Notes: generated by a model from the sequence alone, not told the origin. A stretch of 64,000 nt of DNA from Paraburkholderia fungorum (GCF_900099835.1 NZ_FNKP01000001.1:496001-560000), one strand, 5' to 3'; counted from the first letter of the stretch, positions 10,885 to 18,330 are shown. A program made the numbers and translations.

Positions 10885-11679
10885 ATGAGCGTATTCCGCG
10901 TCAAGAAGACACTGGTGAGAACCGTGCTGGTGGTTGGGTTCGCGGCGGGGCTGTCCGCAACGTTGCAGGGATGCTTTCTCGCCGTCGCGGGCGCGGCGGG
11001 CGGCAGCGCGCTGGTGGCGACCGACCGGCGCACGCTCGGCGCGCAGACCGAGGATCGCGAGTTGCAGGTGAAGGCGCTCTCGCAGATCAGCCAGAATCTG
11101 CCGGATTCCGCGCATGTGAACGTTGCGGTGTTCAATCGCCGCGTGCTGCTGACCGGCGAGGTGGCGGGCGAGGGCTCGAAGCAACGCGCGGAGAGCATCG
11201 TGCGTGGCTTGAATAACGTGAATACCATCGTCAACGAACTGGCGATCATGCCGGCCAGTTCGTTCTCGTCGCGCACCAACGACACGTACCTCGAAACGCG
11301 CGTGAAGACCGCGCTGATCGCCGAGAAGAACATCTCGGCGAACAACTTCAAGGTGGTGGCCGAGCGCGGTTCGGTGTACCTGATGGGCCTCGTCACGATG
11401 GATGAAGGCAATCGCGGTGCGGATGTCGCGAGCCGGGTGCCGGGTGTGACGCAGGTCGTGAAGGTGTTCCAGTACATTCAGCCGCAGGAAGCCGCAGCGG
11501 CGGCAACGGCGGCGGCCACGGCGCCGGTGGCCGCTTCGCAGCCGGATACGAGCGAGCCGACGGTTGGCGCGATACCGGATTCATCGGTGAGCGCGCGGCC
11601 TCTGGATCAGCAGGCGCCCGCGCCGGTTAGCAATTCGAACTCGGTGCATCCGGGGAATCCGAAGGCGACGTCGCCATGA
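10885..11679 (+). CDS. dolP: BON-domain outer-membrane lipoprotein, DolP/YraP-like
   Basis: A 264-residue lipoprotein. The signal peptide ends at LQGC (Cys at about residue 30). Two BON domains follow, one around residues 60-125 (ALSQISQNLPDSAHVNVAVF, VNTIVNELAIMP) and one around residues 130-200 (YLETRVKTALIAEKNISANN, VAERGSVYLMGLVT). A disordered Ala/Pro/Ser tail of about 60 residues is longer than in E. coli DolP. DolP-type proteins sit on the inner leaflet of the outer membrane and support its integrity. The start has a strong AAGGAGAG site. Its stop overlaps the next gene by 4 nt. Confidence 0.87.
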   Translation: MSVFRVKKTLVRTVLVVGFAAGLSATLQGCFLAVAGAAGGSALVATDRRTLGAQTEDRELQVKALSQISQNLPDSAHVNVAVFNRRVLLTGEVAGEGSKQRAESIVRGLNNVNTIVNELAIMPASSFSSRTNDTYLETRVKTALIAEKNISANNFKVVAERGSVYLMGLVTMDEGNRGADVASRVPGVTQVVKVFQYIQPQEAAAAATAAATAPVAASQPDTSEPTVGAIPDSSVSARPLDQQAPAPVSNSNSVHPGNPKATSP

Positions 11680-12011
11680 AGCGTGTCGGCTTTATCGTGA
11701 GCGCTGCGGTGATGCTTGTTGTTGCAACCTCGGCTTATGCCGCCGATGCGCCGCGCGGGCAGAGCATCGCCAACGCAAATGCGTGCATGGGATGTCACGC
11801 GGTGGATCGCAAGCTGGTGGGGCCATCGTTCCAGCAGATCGCCGCGAAGTACAAGGGCGATGCACAGGCGCCGACGAAACTGGCGCGTAAGGTGAAGGAC
11901 GGCGGCTCCGGCGTGTGGGGCATGATTCCGATGCCGGCGCATCAGTCGATGAGTGATGCGGACATTCGTACAGTGGTGGATTGGGTGCTTGCGGGGGCGC
12001 CTGGGAAGTAG
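11676..12011 (+). CDS. Small class I c-type cytochrome
   Basis: A 111-residue periplasmic electron carrier. A cleavable signal peptide ends at about residue 22 (ATSAYA). The haem-binding motif is CMGCH (residues 37-41), and the distal Met ligand is likely in MIPMPAHQSMSDADI, as in cytochrome c551/c552 proteins. It overlaps the BON gene by ATGA, so expression is coupled. It is the last protein gene before tRNA-Ala. Confidence 0.92.
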   Translation: MKRVGFIVSAAVMLVVATSAYAADAPRGQSIANANACMGCHAVDRKLVGPSFQQIAAKYKGDAQAPTKLARKVKDGGSGVWGMIPMPAHQSMSDADIRTVVDWVLAGAPGK

Positions 12012-12087
12012 CGGGTTTTTAAGGGTTTTGCCGGGTTTTTGGGCGGGGGAAAATGGAAAATCGCTGTGCTAGAATTATTTGCACGTC

Positions 12088-12163
<76 letters not shown>

Positions 12164-12176
12164 AGTTTTTCTTTAG

Positions 12177-12214
12177 AAACAACGCACTACGTCTTGCGAT
12201 GTAGTGCGTTGTTT
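12177..12214 (+). terminator. Terminator-like hairpin after tRNA-Ala, island-derived
   Basis: AAACAACGCACTAC and GTAGTGCGTTGTTT form a 14-bp stem with a 10-nt loop, ending in T-rich DNA. It is on the island side of attL, so the element appears to supply a replacement terminator to the tRNA it occupies. Confidence 0.75.
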
Positions 12215-12416
12215 TGCTTTTTGAAGCAGAATTCTGCACTTGAGGTGTGGGGAATTTGTGGCAGAGGCTCGGGTACGCGTGGTGCCGGCGAAGGTGTAAA
12301 AAATTTGTTCGGAAAAGACCGTGAGCTAAATGTCTCGACCGACGAATCTTGCATGCATCAGCAAACCACTGCGGCCATGTGCATGAATTGAACATGGCCC
12401 AAACCGGCCACTATTC

Positions 12417-12737
12417 ATGCAAGCTCTGATCACAGTCGACCAGCTTTCCCACTTTCTGCGTAAGTCTGTCGCAAGTATTCGCAGCGACGCCACGCGCAAT
12501 CCGACCGCACTTCCCCCCATTTGCCGAATCCCTGGCACCAAACGCCTGCTGTGGCGGATCGAGGATGTCGAGAGTTGGCTCGCTAGTCATGTAACGGGCA
12601 ACACGGCTTCGCGAGAGGAATCGATGTCAGGTCAGGAGCCTCGCCGGGGGCGGCCCACCAAAGCGGAACAGCTTGCAAAACAAAAGCGGCTTTCCGAGCG
12701 AGAGCACTCTGACATGCGGTCGCGAACGAGGGCTTGA
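12417..12737 (+). CDS. AlpA/MerR-like helix-turn-helix protein upstream of rep
   Basis: A 106-residue protein. Residues 1-60 look like a small winged-helix/excisionase domain: LITVDQLSHFLRKSVASIRS, then PPICRIPGTKRLLWRIEDVESWL. The basic tail holds RRGRPTKAEQLAKQKRL. Its stop overlaps the TTG start of the replication initiator gene, so the two are translationally coupled. The likely job is to regulate or assist the initiator, or to act as a directionality factor for excision; sequence does not decide between these. Confidence 0.65.
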   Translation: MQALITVDQLSHFLRKSVASIRSDATRNPTALPPICRIPGTKRLLWRIEDVESWLASHVTGNTASREESMSGQEPRRGRPTKAEQLAKQKRLSEREHSDMRSRTRA

Positions 12738-13651
12738 AGTTGCAGCCTCGTGACTATGCTGCGCCGGAGAAGGAGCCGACGGACCTACGCGCACAGCGAG
12801 ACTTTTTTATCGCCGACCGTCTTGGGTGCGCACTGAAGGCCGATATTGCGAGCATGGAGGTGCCGATCTTTTCACTCTCCACGCGACGCGACTTGTCCAT
12901 TGGTCATTGGGAGAGCCAAGACGGCACTCGCCGCGTTACGGTAACTCCAAGCGTACTTGGCCGCGCAACGCAACATGACAAGGACGTGCTCATCTACCTG
13001 ACTTCCCAGCTCGTTGCTGGTGCCGACCGTCAGCAGGCGGGCGTCGACAATCGTAAGATTCGCTTTACTGCATACGATTTCCTCAAGACGACGGGCAGAG
13101 GGACCAGCGGTGCCGAATATAAGGCCCTTGCAACGTCGCTGGATCGACTGCATGGAACATCGATAAAAACGAACATCGCAACAGGTGGTGTACGAATCGA
13201 AGACACCTTTAATCTCATAGAGCGATGGACGACTGTATCGAGGTGCGACCGACCCGAGACGATGTCAGCTCTTGAAGTGGTACTGTCGGATTGGCTGGTC
13301 AACGCCATTCGCTCATTTGAGGTGCTCACGTTGCATAAGGCATATTTTTCCCTCAGAAAGCCTCTGGAGCGACGACTATACGAACTAGCTCGCAAGCACT
13401 GCGGTCATCAGCCTACCGCACAAATCGGACTCGACCTTCTGCGACGAAAGGCTGGGAGCAAGGCGACCCTGAAGGAATTTCGCCGGATGCTGCGAGAGAT
13501 CGTGTTGGCTGACTCGCTACCCGAATATCGATTGTTTCTCAATATGCGGGATACGGTCACCATTTACACGAGGGACAACCGTAAGCTTGCACGAGCTGTC
13601 TTAGGCAAAGTCACCGACCTAGGATCTATCGTGTTATCGCCCACCGAGTGA
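12734..13651 (+). CDS. Plasmid-type replication initiator protein A
   Basis: A 305-residue protein of the RPA family (replication initiator protein A). Visible family blocks are ITPSV-like VTVTPSVLGRATQHDKDVLI, IRFTAYDFLKTTGRGTSG, LDRLHGTSIKTNIATGG, LSDWLVNAI, LTLHKAYFSLRKPLERRLYELARKHCG, and KEFRRMLREIVLADSLPEYRL. It spans the usual length and shows no internal stop. Start is TTG, overlapping the upstream HTH gene. Such initiators bind iterons at a plasmid origin, and iteron-like repeats begin inside the end of this gene. It implies the island derives from, or can become, a replicating circle. Confidence 0.85.
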   Translation: MKLQPRDYAAPEKEPTDLRAQRDFFIADRLGCALKADIASMEVPIFSLSTRRDLSIGHWESQDGTRRVTVTPSVLGRATQHDKDVLIYLTSQLVAGADRQQAGVDNRKIRFTAYDFLKTTGRGTSGAEYKALATSLDRLHGTSIKTNIATGGVRIEDTFNLIERWTTVSRCDRPETMSALEVVLSDWLVNAIRSFEVLTLHKAYFSLRKPLERRLYELARKHCGHQPTAQIGLDLLRRKAGSKATLKEFRRMLREIVLADSLPEYRLFLNMRDTVTIYTRDNRKLARAVLGKVTDLGSIVLSPTE

Positions 13652-13722
13652 GAAACTGGCTTGCAAGGGACGCGTGTTATTGCCCACCAAAGGCTGTGGA
13701 TAGATGCGTGTTTTCTCCCACC
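13631..13722 (+). repeat. Three 15-bp iteron-like direct repeats at the end of rep
   Basis: Copies are GTGTTATCGCCCACC (13631-13645), GTGTTATTGCCCACC (13674-13688) and GTGTTTTCTCCCACC (13708-13722). Start-to-start spacing is 43 and 34 bp. They resemble initiator binding sites. Confidence 0.6.
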
Positions 13723-14151
13723 GCCGGATCGTGGGTTCACACACTGATCCAGGAGACGTCTTCCCGCTGGATGTGGCATTTGCGCCCGGTCGCGTTGGTC
13801 TAACGCGCGCGCGCGATTCTTTAACTTTTAGATTCTTTAACGAGTCGACGCGGACTCGATTGTGGATTGTTCGACTCGGCACAGTCGGCTCATAGTTGTT
13901 TGCGACACAGCGTCGAGTCGAACAAGTGACCAATGCAAAGTGGACACGTGACAGATGACCTATGGAGCGGGTGACAGATGGGCTATAGAAGTTGACGGCT
14001 GGCCGTTGAGCATTTCACCGAGTCGGCGGGGGAGCTCAAGATGACCTATTGTGAAAGCTGTGTCGAAGGCGGTTTTACCCGCCCGGCATTGCGTCGCGGG
14101 GATTGACTGGTCTGCCCGATACGACGCCTCACGCCAACCTTTCCGGAGCCG
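13652..14151. other. Candidate replication origin region (no gene)
   Basis: A 500-bp gene-free stretch after rep. It holds the iteron-like repeats, an AT-rich pair of GATTCTTTAAC direct repeats (13815-13825, 13831-13841), an inverted repeat CGAGTC/GACTCG (13841-13858), and a second direct repeat GTGACAGATG with a CTAT tail (13948-13963 and 13971-13986). This combination is typical of an oriV, but no function is shown. Confidence 0.45.
13948..13986 (+). repeat. Second pair of direct repeats in the putative origin
   Basis: GTGACAGATGACCTAT and GTGACAGATGGGCTAT lie 23 bp apart, about one DNA turn beyond two turns. They may be a second class of initiator or regulator sites. Confidence 0.5.
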
Positions 14152-15015
14152 CTATGGCGTGATAAGAGCGAGTTCCACTTTCTGCTCCTCGGAGCAAAAC
14201 TCCCTCGGATTCAACACATACGCTTGAACGTCACTCGTGTCGATTGCAGTGCGATACGATGGCTCACGTTTCAACCGATCGAGCTCCGTTGCGACCAGCT
14301 CGCTGTTGAGTTCATCGTACAGGCTGAAATTTGCGAACGCGCTGAGCGAGCGTAGATGCCAGCGAACTTCGGGAGCGTCTAGGCATATGCGGACGCATCG
14401 ATAAGCCCCGGCGCCGCCGGTTTTGGCTAGTCTATTGACACTTTGGTGCAACCGATACATCGCAATGGATTCGGTGAGATCACGCAGTTCTAACTCAGGC
14501 CCATACATCAAATGGCGGGCTAGCAACGAAGCCTCGAAGTTATGCAGGGATTCCTCGAAAGGTAAGCCGGAACCAGCGAATAATTCTGGATCTGCGTCCG
14601 GCTTCGGAAGAGGCGATTGATACACGCTCGCGCCACAGATCGACCATAAGTCCTCTGGTGGTCCCCATAATGCCTCCCAAAGCCGCTCCGGACCGCTCCA
14701 GTGATTGCTGTAAATGTCGGGAAGCAATCTCGCTAGGTAACTAAGCGTGGCCTTCGACAGAGGGGATTCTCCTTTCGCGAATGGGTACCACTTCTTCTGA
14801 TCCTCCGTCGCCTTCAACTGTCCGCTCTTTGCATTGGCGTCGCTGCCTGATTTGGGGATGTGCGTCCAAGTCGCCGTTTGCGCGTCGAACCACCGACCGA
14901 ACTGGTTCGGGTTTGCCGAGCCGGAACGCCGTATCGCTTCCCACATGAAAGTGACCGCCATCAAACGGCGTCTACGTAATTCCTCTGTCTTAGTAGGTTG
15001 ATCAACGGTCGACAT
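14152..15015 (-). CDS. Unknown island protein
   Basis: A 287-residue soluble protein starting at ATG 15015 (MSTVDQPTKTEELRRRRLMA). The open frame extends 87 codons upstream, but that part overlaps the opposite-strand gene and looks non-coding. Near residues 15-75 there is a pattern rich in Trp and basic residues (VTFMWEAIRRSGSANPNQFGRWFD, then WTHIPKSGSD and KWYPFAKGESPLS). Further on are LWEALWGPPEDLWSICG and a helical C-terminal half. No enzyme motif is visible. It is transcribed against the flanking rep and traK genes and may be an accessory cargo gene. Confidence 0.55.
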   Translation of the reverse strand: MSTVDQPTKTEELRRRRLMAVTFMWEAIRRSGSANPNQFGRWFDAQTATWTHIPKSGSDANAKSGQLKATEDQKKWYPFAKGESPLSKATLSYLARLLPDIYSNHWSGPERLWEALWGPPEDLWSICGASVYQSPLPKPDADPELFAGSGLPFEESLHNFEASLLARHLMYGPELELRDLTESIAMYRLHQSVNRLAKTGGAGAYRCVRICLDAPEVRWHLRSLSAFANFSLYDELNSELVATELDRLKREPSYRTAIDTSDVQAYVLNPREFCSEEQKVELALITP

Positions 15016-15124
15016 TTGAGCGTCTCGGTGGTGTAAAAAAAAAGGAAAGTTCCTACCGGGAAGTTTAACTCTATCTTGCCAATAATCATCCGAATAGGAC
15101 GTGATTATCCATTTTAGGCAAAGC

Positions 15125-15364
15125 ATGGAAACAACACTTGAACTCCTGCAAGCACGGTATGGGGCAGTGATGACGTTGGAACAACTGGCACAGACGTTAA
15201 GCAGGAAACCTGAAGGACTCCGCATGGCTCTACTCAGCTCGAACGAAGCATGGGCCGTGTCTTTGAACGCCAGCAAACGCTATATCGGGCGGCGAATGTA
15301 CTTTTCGACTGAACTCGTTGCCGAACTCTTGTCGGGTCGTAGAATTAGCGGGGAGACTGAGTGA
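15125..15364 (+). CDS. Small DNA-binding-like protein upstream of traK
   Basis: A 79-residue protein. LLQARYGAVMTLEQLAQTLS followed by RKPEGLRMALLSSN has the spacing of a helix-turn-helix, and the C-terminal part (RYIGRRMYFSTELVAELLSGRR) resembles a wing plus helix as in small plasmid regulators. Start chosen at ATG 15125, eight codons inside the open frame. The stop region overlaps the traK-like gene's GTG start by 4 nt, which points to a relaxosome or transfer-regulation role. No exact family is recognised. Confidence 0.6.
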   Translation: METTLELLQARYGAVMTLEQLAQTLSRKPEGLRMALLSSNEAWAVSLNASKRYIGRRMYFSTELVAELLSGRRISGETE

Positions 15365-15660
15365 CATCCCAGACATTGTCGGAGCGAATCGCCGCGAAGA
15401 TGCTAGCTAATTCGAATTCCCCTCGCCAACACGCAAACCGTGCGCATTTTCTCGCTTTACGGGCGCAAATCCGATCGGCATTGGATGATGGATGGTCAAT
15501 GCTAGCGATATACAAAACGTTGCATTCTGATGGAGCGGTTCAATTCAGTTATCAAGCGTTCCGCCGCTACGTCAAGGAGCTGGCTCGCGAGGAAAGTGTC
15601 GAGGTCAATGCGGACGTATCGCCTCGATCGCCCAAGGACTTGTCGCAGAGGATGCGATGA
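15361..15660 (+). CDS. TraK-family oriT-binding accessory protein
   Basis: A 99-residue basic protein. The core NRAHFLALRAQIRSALDDGW plus SMLAIYKTLHSDGAVQFSYQ and AFRRYVKELA fits the RP4 TraK pattern (alanine-rich helix, aromatic-Ala motif, SYxxFxxYV). RP4 TraK binds and wraps DNA beside the nick site. Here the gene lies immediately left of the first oriT copy, on the nick side, as in RP4, but it is transcribed towards oriT instead of away from it. The start is GTG 15361, overlapping the upstream small gene. It supports mobilisation in trans, since no relaxase gene accompanies it. Confidence 0.75.
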   Translation: MTSQTLSERIAAKMLANSNSPRQHANRAHFLALRAQIRSALDDGWSMLAIYKTLHSDGAVQFSYQAFRRYVKELAREESVEVNADVSPRSPKDLSQRMR

Positions 15661-15845
15661 ACCCACGCTGATAACACGCGACGCGCCAACGATGTAATGT
15701 CGAAAAAAAATCAAGACAAATGCGTGCAATACCTGTCGCAGCAGTACGTAGCCGTACAGCCACTGTTCAATTTTCACTACGTCCTTTGTATTACGCGCAT
15801 GTTGTGGCTGCATCTCGATCGCCCATGGAATATTTATTGATATGA

Positions 15846-15900
15846 AGCCGGGCAAGACAGGTGGTGTAGGCCTACGCGGTTGCGCGTAGGCCTACACCAC
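15846..15900 (-). other. oriT copy 1, RP4/IncP type
   Basis: Read on the minus strand, a nick-type motif CTTG^CCCGGC (nick expected between 15853 and 15852) follows an 18-bp perfect inverted repeat, GTGGTGTAGGCCTACGCG (15861-15878) with its complement at 15883-15900 and loop GTTG. In RP4 the nick is ATCCTG^CCCGGC and the TraJ-binding inverted repeat sits in the same place. The position between traK-like and traJ-like genes matches. The nick coordinate is inferred from that comparison. Confidence 0.82.
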
Positions 15901-15991
15901 TATCGCCATATTCGCGCTTTGCACTCGACGTCGATCTTAGTCTGTGAAGCTGGTCGACGACCTCAGACAAAAATCAATTTGGACGCCAAAA

Positions 15992-16345
15992 ATGAACGAC
16001 CTTCCGCGGAGAAATTTCCAACCTATTCGCGTCTGGTGCCTGCCGGAGGAAAAGGCACAGATTGAGGCGAACGCTCGCGTTGCTGGCTTGAGCGTCTCTC
16101 GATATCTGCGTAATGTTGGTATGGGCTACAAGATCAAAGGAGTGATCGACGCCAATCTCGTTAGAGATCTCGCGAAAATAAATGGAGATCAGGGGCGTCT
16201 GGGCGGTTTGCTGAAGCTGTGGTTGACCAACAGCGAGAAGCTTGGAAGCGAAGACCCCGATCGCATGCGCCGTGTCATTCACGGGGTCCTCGAACGGATT
16301 AATACAACGCAGAGTGCAATGCTCGACCTTGCCCGCAAGGCATGA
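15992..16345 (+). CDS. TraJ-family oriT-recognition protein
   Basis: A 117-residue protein closely resembling RP4 TraJ. The block PIRVWCLPEEKAQIEANARV AGLSVSRYLRNVGMGYKI is followed by GVIDANLVRDLAKINGDQGR and LGGLLKLWLT, matching the RP4 order of a ribbon-helix-helix-like DNA-binding part and a conserved RINGDLGRLGGLLKLWL-type helix. TraJ binds the inverted repeat next to nic and recruits the TraI relaxase. In RP4 traI follows directly; here it does not. Start is ATG 15992. Its gene faces away from oriT copy 1, 92 bp to the left. Confidence 0.85.
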   Translation: MNDLPRRNFQPIRVWCLPEEKAQIEANARVAGLSVSRYLRNVGMGYKIKGVIDANLVRDLAKINGDQGRLGGLLKLWLTNSEKLGSEDPDRMRRVIHGVLERINTTQSAMLDLARKA

Positions 16346-16351
16346 AAAAGG

Positions 16352-16364
16352 TTTAGCCGCTAAA
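16352..16364. promoter_or_regulatory. KorB-type operator match 1
   Basis: TTTAGCCGCTAAA, an exact fit to the IncP KorB operator consensus TTTAGCSGCTAAA, 6 bp after the traJ stop codon. Confidence 0.65.
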
Positions 16365-16660
16365 TTATTTCAACTGGGCAAGGCGCTCACGTCTGACGAG
16401 CAAGTATTGGGAAGGCAGGTTCGGAAAAAATGAGGAGAATAGTAGCCGCGCTCCAATCAAAATTTCGTAAGCGATGCTTTGAAATTAGCACAAACGCCAA
16501 AAGCAGAATTTCGGGTGTCTTCTGGAGATAGTCTGCAGATTTATCGATTTCGTATCTACAAAATACTAACAGTTTCCTGCTGATGTATTACCTCGTTTCG
16601 GCGGTGTTCTGAAAATTTCTTGGGCAGTTTCAGGCACTTCCGATAACTTCGCGATGAAAT

Positions 16661-16718
16661 GCCGGGCAAGATAGGTGATGCAGGCCTACGCGCAAGCGCG
16701 CAGGCCCCCCATCACATT
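16661..16718 (-). other. oriT copy 2, RP4/IncP type, partly decayed
   Basis: GCCGGGCAAGATAGGTGATG on the plus strand repeats the nick region of copy 1; the minus strand reads CACCTATCTTG^CCCGGC (nick expected between 16667 and 16666). This copy's nick side is actually nearer to RP4 (CACCTATCCTG). The adjacent inverted repeat is imperfect, with mismatches and a one-base offset between GTGATGCAGGCCTACGCGC and GCGCAGGCCCCCCATCAC. It lies 814 bp from copy 1. Confidence 0.75.
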
Positions 16719-16806
16719 CCCTCGTTCGCGCTTCGCGCTCAACTACGGGTCTTGCTCTGCTAGGCCAGTCGGCTACCGCCGATAACAGTCGAAATTGGCG
16801 TTCACG

Positions 16807-16995
16807 ATGGAGGACGTGCTGACTAGAAACCACCAACCGATTTGCAGCGGGCCTCTGCTGGAGCAGAAGTCGTGGATTGAGGCGACCGCTCGCGATGCTG
16901 GCCTGAGCGTGTCTCGGTATCTGCGCAGTGTCGGTACGGGCTACAAGATCGATGCCATGCCGAAACTCGTGAGGGAGTGGAGATCAGGAATTTAG
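16807..16995 (+). pseudogene. Truncated second traJ
   Basis: 62 codons from ATG 16807. WIEATARDAGLSVSRYLRSV GTGYKI is plainly homologous to the intact traJ, but after it the frame runs out into DAMPKLVREWRSGI and stops at a TAG that lies inside a KorB-type operator. The bases GGAGATCAGG just before the stop also occur in the intact traJ at the GDQG codons. A deletion joining that point to the downstream operator would explain the truncation. The LGGLLKLWL helix is lost, so function is unlikely. Confidence 0.8.
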
Positions 16996-17003
16996 CCGCT
17001 AAA
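16991..17003. promoter_or_regulatory. KorB-type operator match 2
   Basis: Second exact TTTAGCCGCTAAA; it contains the TAG that ends the truncated traJ. Confidence 0.65.
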
Positions 17004-17024
17004 CGCGAGTGAGCCGCGACGAAA

Positions 17025-17037
17025 TTTAGCCGCTAAA
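17025..17037. promoter_or_regulatory. KorB-type operator match 3
   Basis: Third exact TTTAGCCGCTAAA, 34 bp from the second (start to start). ParB-like KorB proteins often use clustered sites. Confidence 0.65.
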
Positions 17038-17217
17038 TCTTCTCAACCGCGCAAGGTGTTCAGCACCGAAGAGGAAGCAATCAAGAAGCAGCTTTTTGAG
17101 GAGTTGGTGGCAAGGTTGGGGCAAGCGGTAGATGCCGGCCGCGTAAGCAATCGCAAGCGGCAAACCCGTCGACGACTAGCTGAGCGTATCCGTGAAGAAC
17201 GAAAGGCGCTGCAGTGA
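17026..17217 (+). pseudogene. Gene fragment downstream of truncated traJ
   Basis: An open stretch of 63 codons without a start codon of its own. It reads LAAKSSQPRKVFSTEEEAIK, then KQLFEELVARLGQAVDAGRV and a very basic tail. It is in the same frame as truncated traJ beyond the TAG at 16993. A related but shorter piece (LAAKLFQLGKALTSDEQ) follows the intact traJ around 16355-16433, so the duplicated block included this region. The function is unknown. Confidence 0.4.
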
Positions 17218-17321
17218 TCGGTCCTCGGGTCTTCATAAAGAAACGGCTGCGGTCGAAGCATGCTAGCGTTCGTGTCCCGCCAAAGCGGGTCGTCATACGA
17301 AGAAAGGTGCTGAAGAAGTAG
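17214..17321 (+). CDS. Possible very small basic ORF
   Basis: 35 codons from a GTG that overlaps the preceding stop (GTGA). Lys, Arg and Val make up most of it (for example KRVVIRRKVLKK). It may be a real tiny gene or the remains of one. No family is recognised and coding status is unproven. Confidence 0.25.
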   Translation: MIGPRVFIKKRLRSKHASVRVPPKRVVIRRKVLKK

Positions 17322-17432
17322 CGCCTTTGTGACAGACGCGCGAACCGGGTGCTGAACACCAGAGCCGTTTGTCGTCCTCCATCTGAGGTTTGCTAGGGAG
17401 CCAATCTCACAGCAAATGGGGCGCATGCCCCC

Positions 17433-17768
17433 CTATATCAGCATGAAATCCACGTGCATGTTGTCGTACGGAAATACGACGGTGCCGTCGGCTTGCCGCT
17501 CGAGTATCCCGACGTTTAGCAGAGCCTGAACATCCTGACGGATCGCCCGCACGTTGCGGTCTGCGCGGCGCGCAAGCTCATGAAGGGATTGCGGCCCGGC
17601 CGCGGTCATCAACTTCATGATCGCCCAGCGTCCGGGTGTGAGTGTCTCAAGCAGCAAATCTATTGACGCGAAAGTAACGCGTGCGCCTTGAGACTCGCCT
17701 TTCATGGCGGCGACGACCCGCGCCGAAAAAACGTCTCGAGTATCAACGCTCAAAGTAACGGTGCGCAT
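17433..17768 (-). CDS. HVO_A0114-type winged-helix DNA-binding protein (antitoxin-like)
   Basis: A 111-residue protein. A short N-terminal strand region is followed by LTPGRWAIMKLMTAAGPQSL HELARRADRNVRAIRQDVQA LLNVGILER, a winged helix of MarR-like type, ending in FPYDNMHVDFMLI. In many proteobacteria this family (TumA) is the antitoxin next to a TumE/DUF6516 toxin. No toxin-like frame is visible on either side here: upstream DNA (17769-17870) is short and the next sequence is a recombinase fossil. It is probably an orphan regulator or antitoxin. Confidence 0.65.
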   Translation of the reverse strand: MRTVTLSVDTRDVFSARVVAAMKGESQGARVTFASIDLLLETLTPGRWAIMKLMTAAGPQSLHELARRADRNVRAIRQDVQALLNVGILERQADGTVVFPYDNMHVDFMLI

Positions 17769-17874
17769 GACGATCCTCCGTCAGTGTTTCGGGGGCAGCG
17801 GTCAGTGTAGCGTGCCGTCAAGGGCAAAAGGCTGACGCGAATTATATCGACGTTCATATGCAGCACCGGTGCCT

Positions 17875-18100
17875 ATGGATGAGCCACCGCGAGAATGGTG
17901 GCAAGGCGCAAGCGATGCCGATGTGCGCCGATCCACAGGGGAAGCTGTTCTGGATGATCGCACTTGGTAACGGAACGACTGAGCGTTACTCCCCTGCCGC
18001 AGGCGAGCGCCTACGCCACGGTCTGGCGTCGCGTAGCCGCGGCTAACATCGCGACGAAGATCGGAAACCACACGTTCCTTGCTACCGGCATCACAACGGC
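17875..18100 (+). pseudogene. Remnant of a tyrosine recombinase (copy 1 of the module)
   Basis: Short conserved blocks in shifted frames: RENGGKAQAMP near 17890, KLFWMIA near 17945, then LPQASAYATVWRRVAAANIA and NHTFLATGIT up to about 18095. They align in order with the recombinase at 24822-25776 (REKGGKEHEMP, LLFRTIA, LPQANAYAMVRRRALAAGIA). An internal stretch is missing and the frame is broken, so nothing functional is made. It keeps the NHTF motif whose equivalent is damaged in the other copy. Confidence 0.75.
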
Positions 18101-18330
18101 TTCAGCCTGGCCGAGGCGGGGCGGGATCATCTGTAGCTATGACGGTGTCCTGTGATGCGATCAATTGGTCCATGATGGCTTTCGCGAGATGTCACAACTG
18201 CGTCTCGGTCTCGGGCAGAGCCTGAGCGTTCCGTGATGAACGGCAGACTTCGGATGGGAGCGAGCAACACTGCGACACCAAGTTCTGGGAGCGGGGCGAT
18301 TCTCCTTCGCGAGCCGTGCGCAAAAGGTTC

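Noticed and set aside
13631..13986. A CRISPR array
   Set aside because: Repeats are 15-16 bp, few, unevenly spaced and followed by no cas gene; they fit iterons instead. No CRISPR was seen elsewhere in the window.
16346..17432. A relaxase (TraI/MobA) gene following traJ
   Set aside because: I looked for the long frame and HxDxxxxH-type motif expected after traJ; only short fragments are present on either strand.
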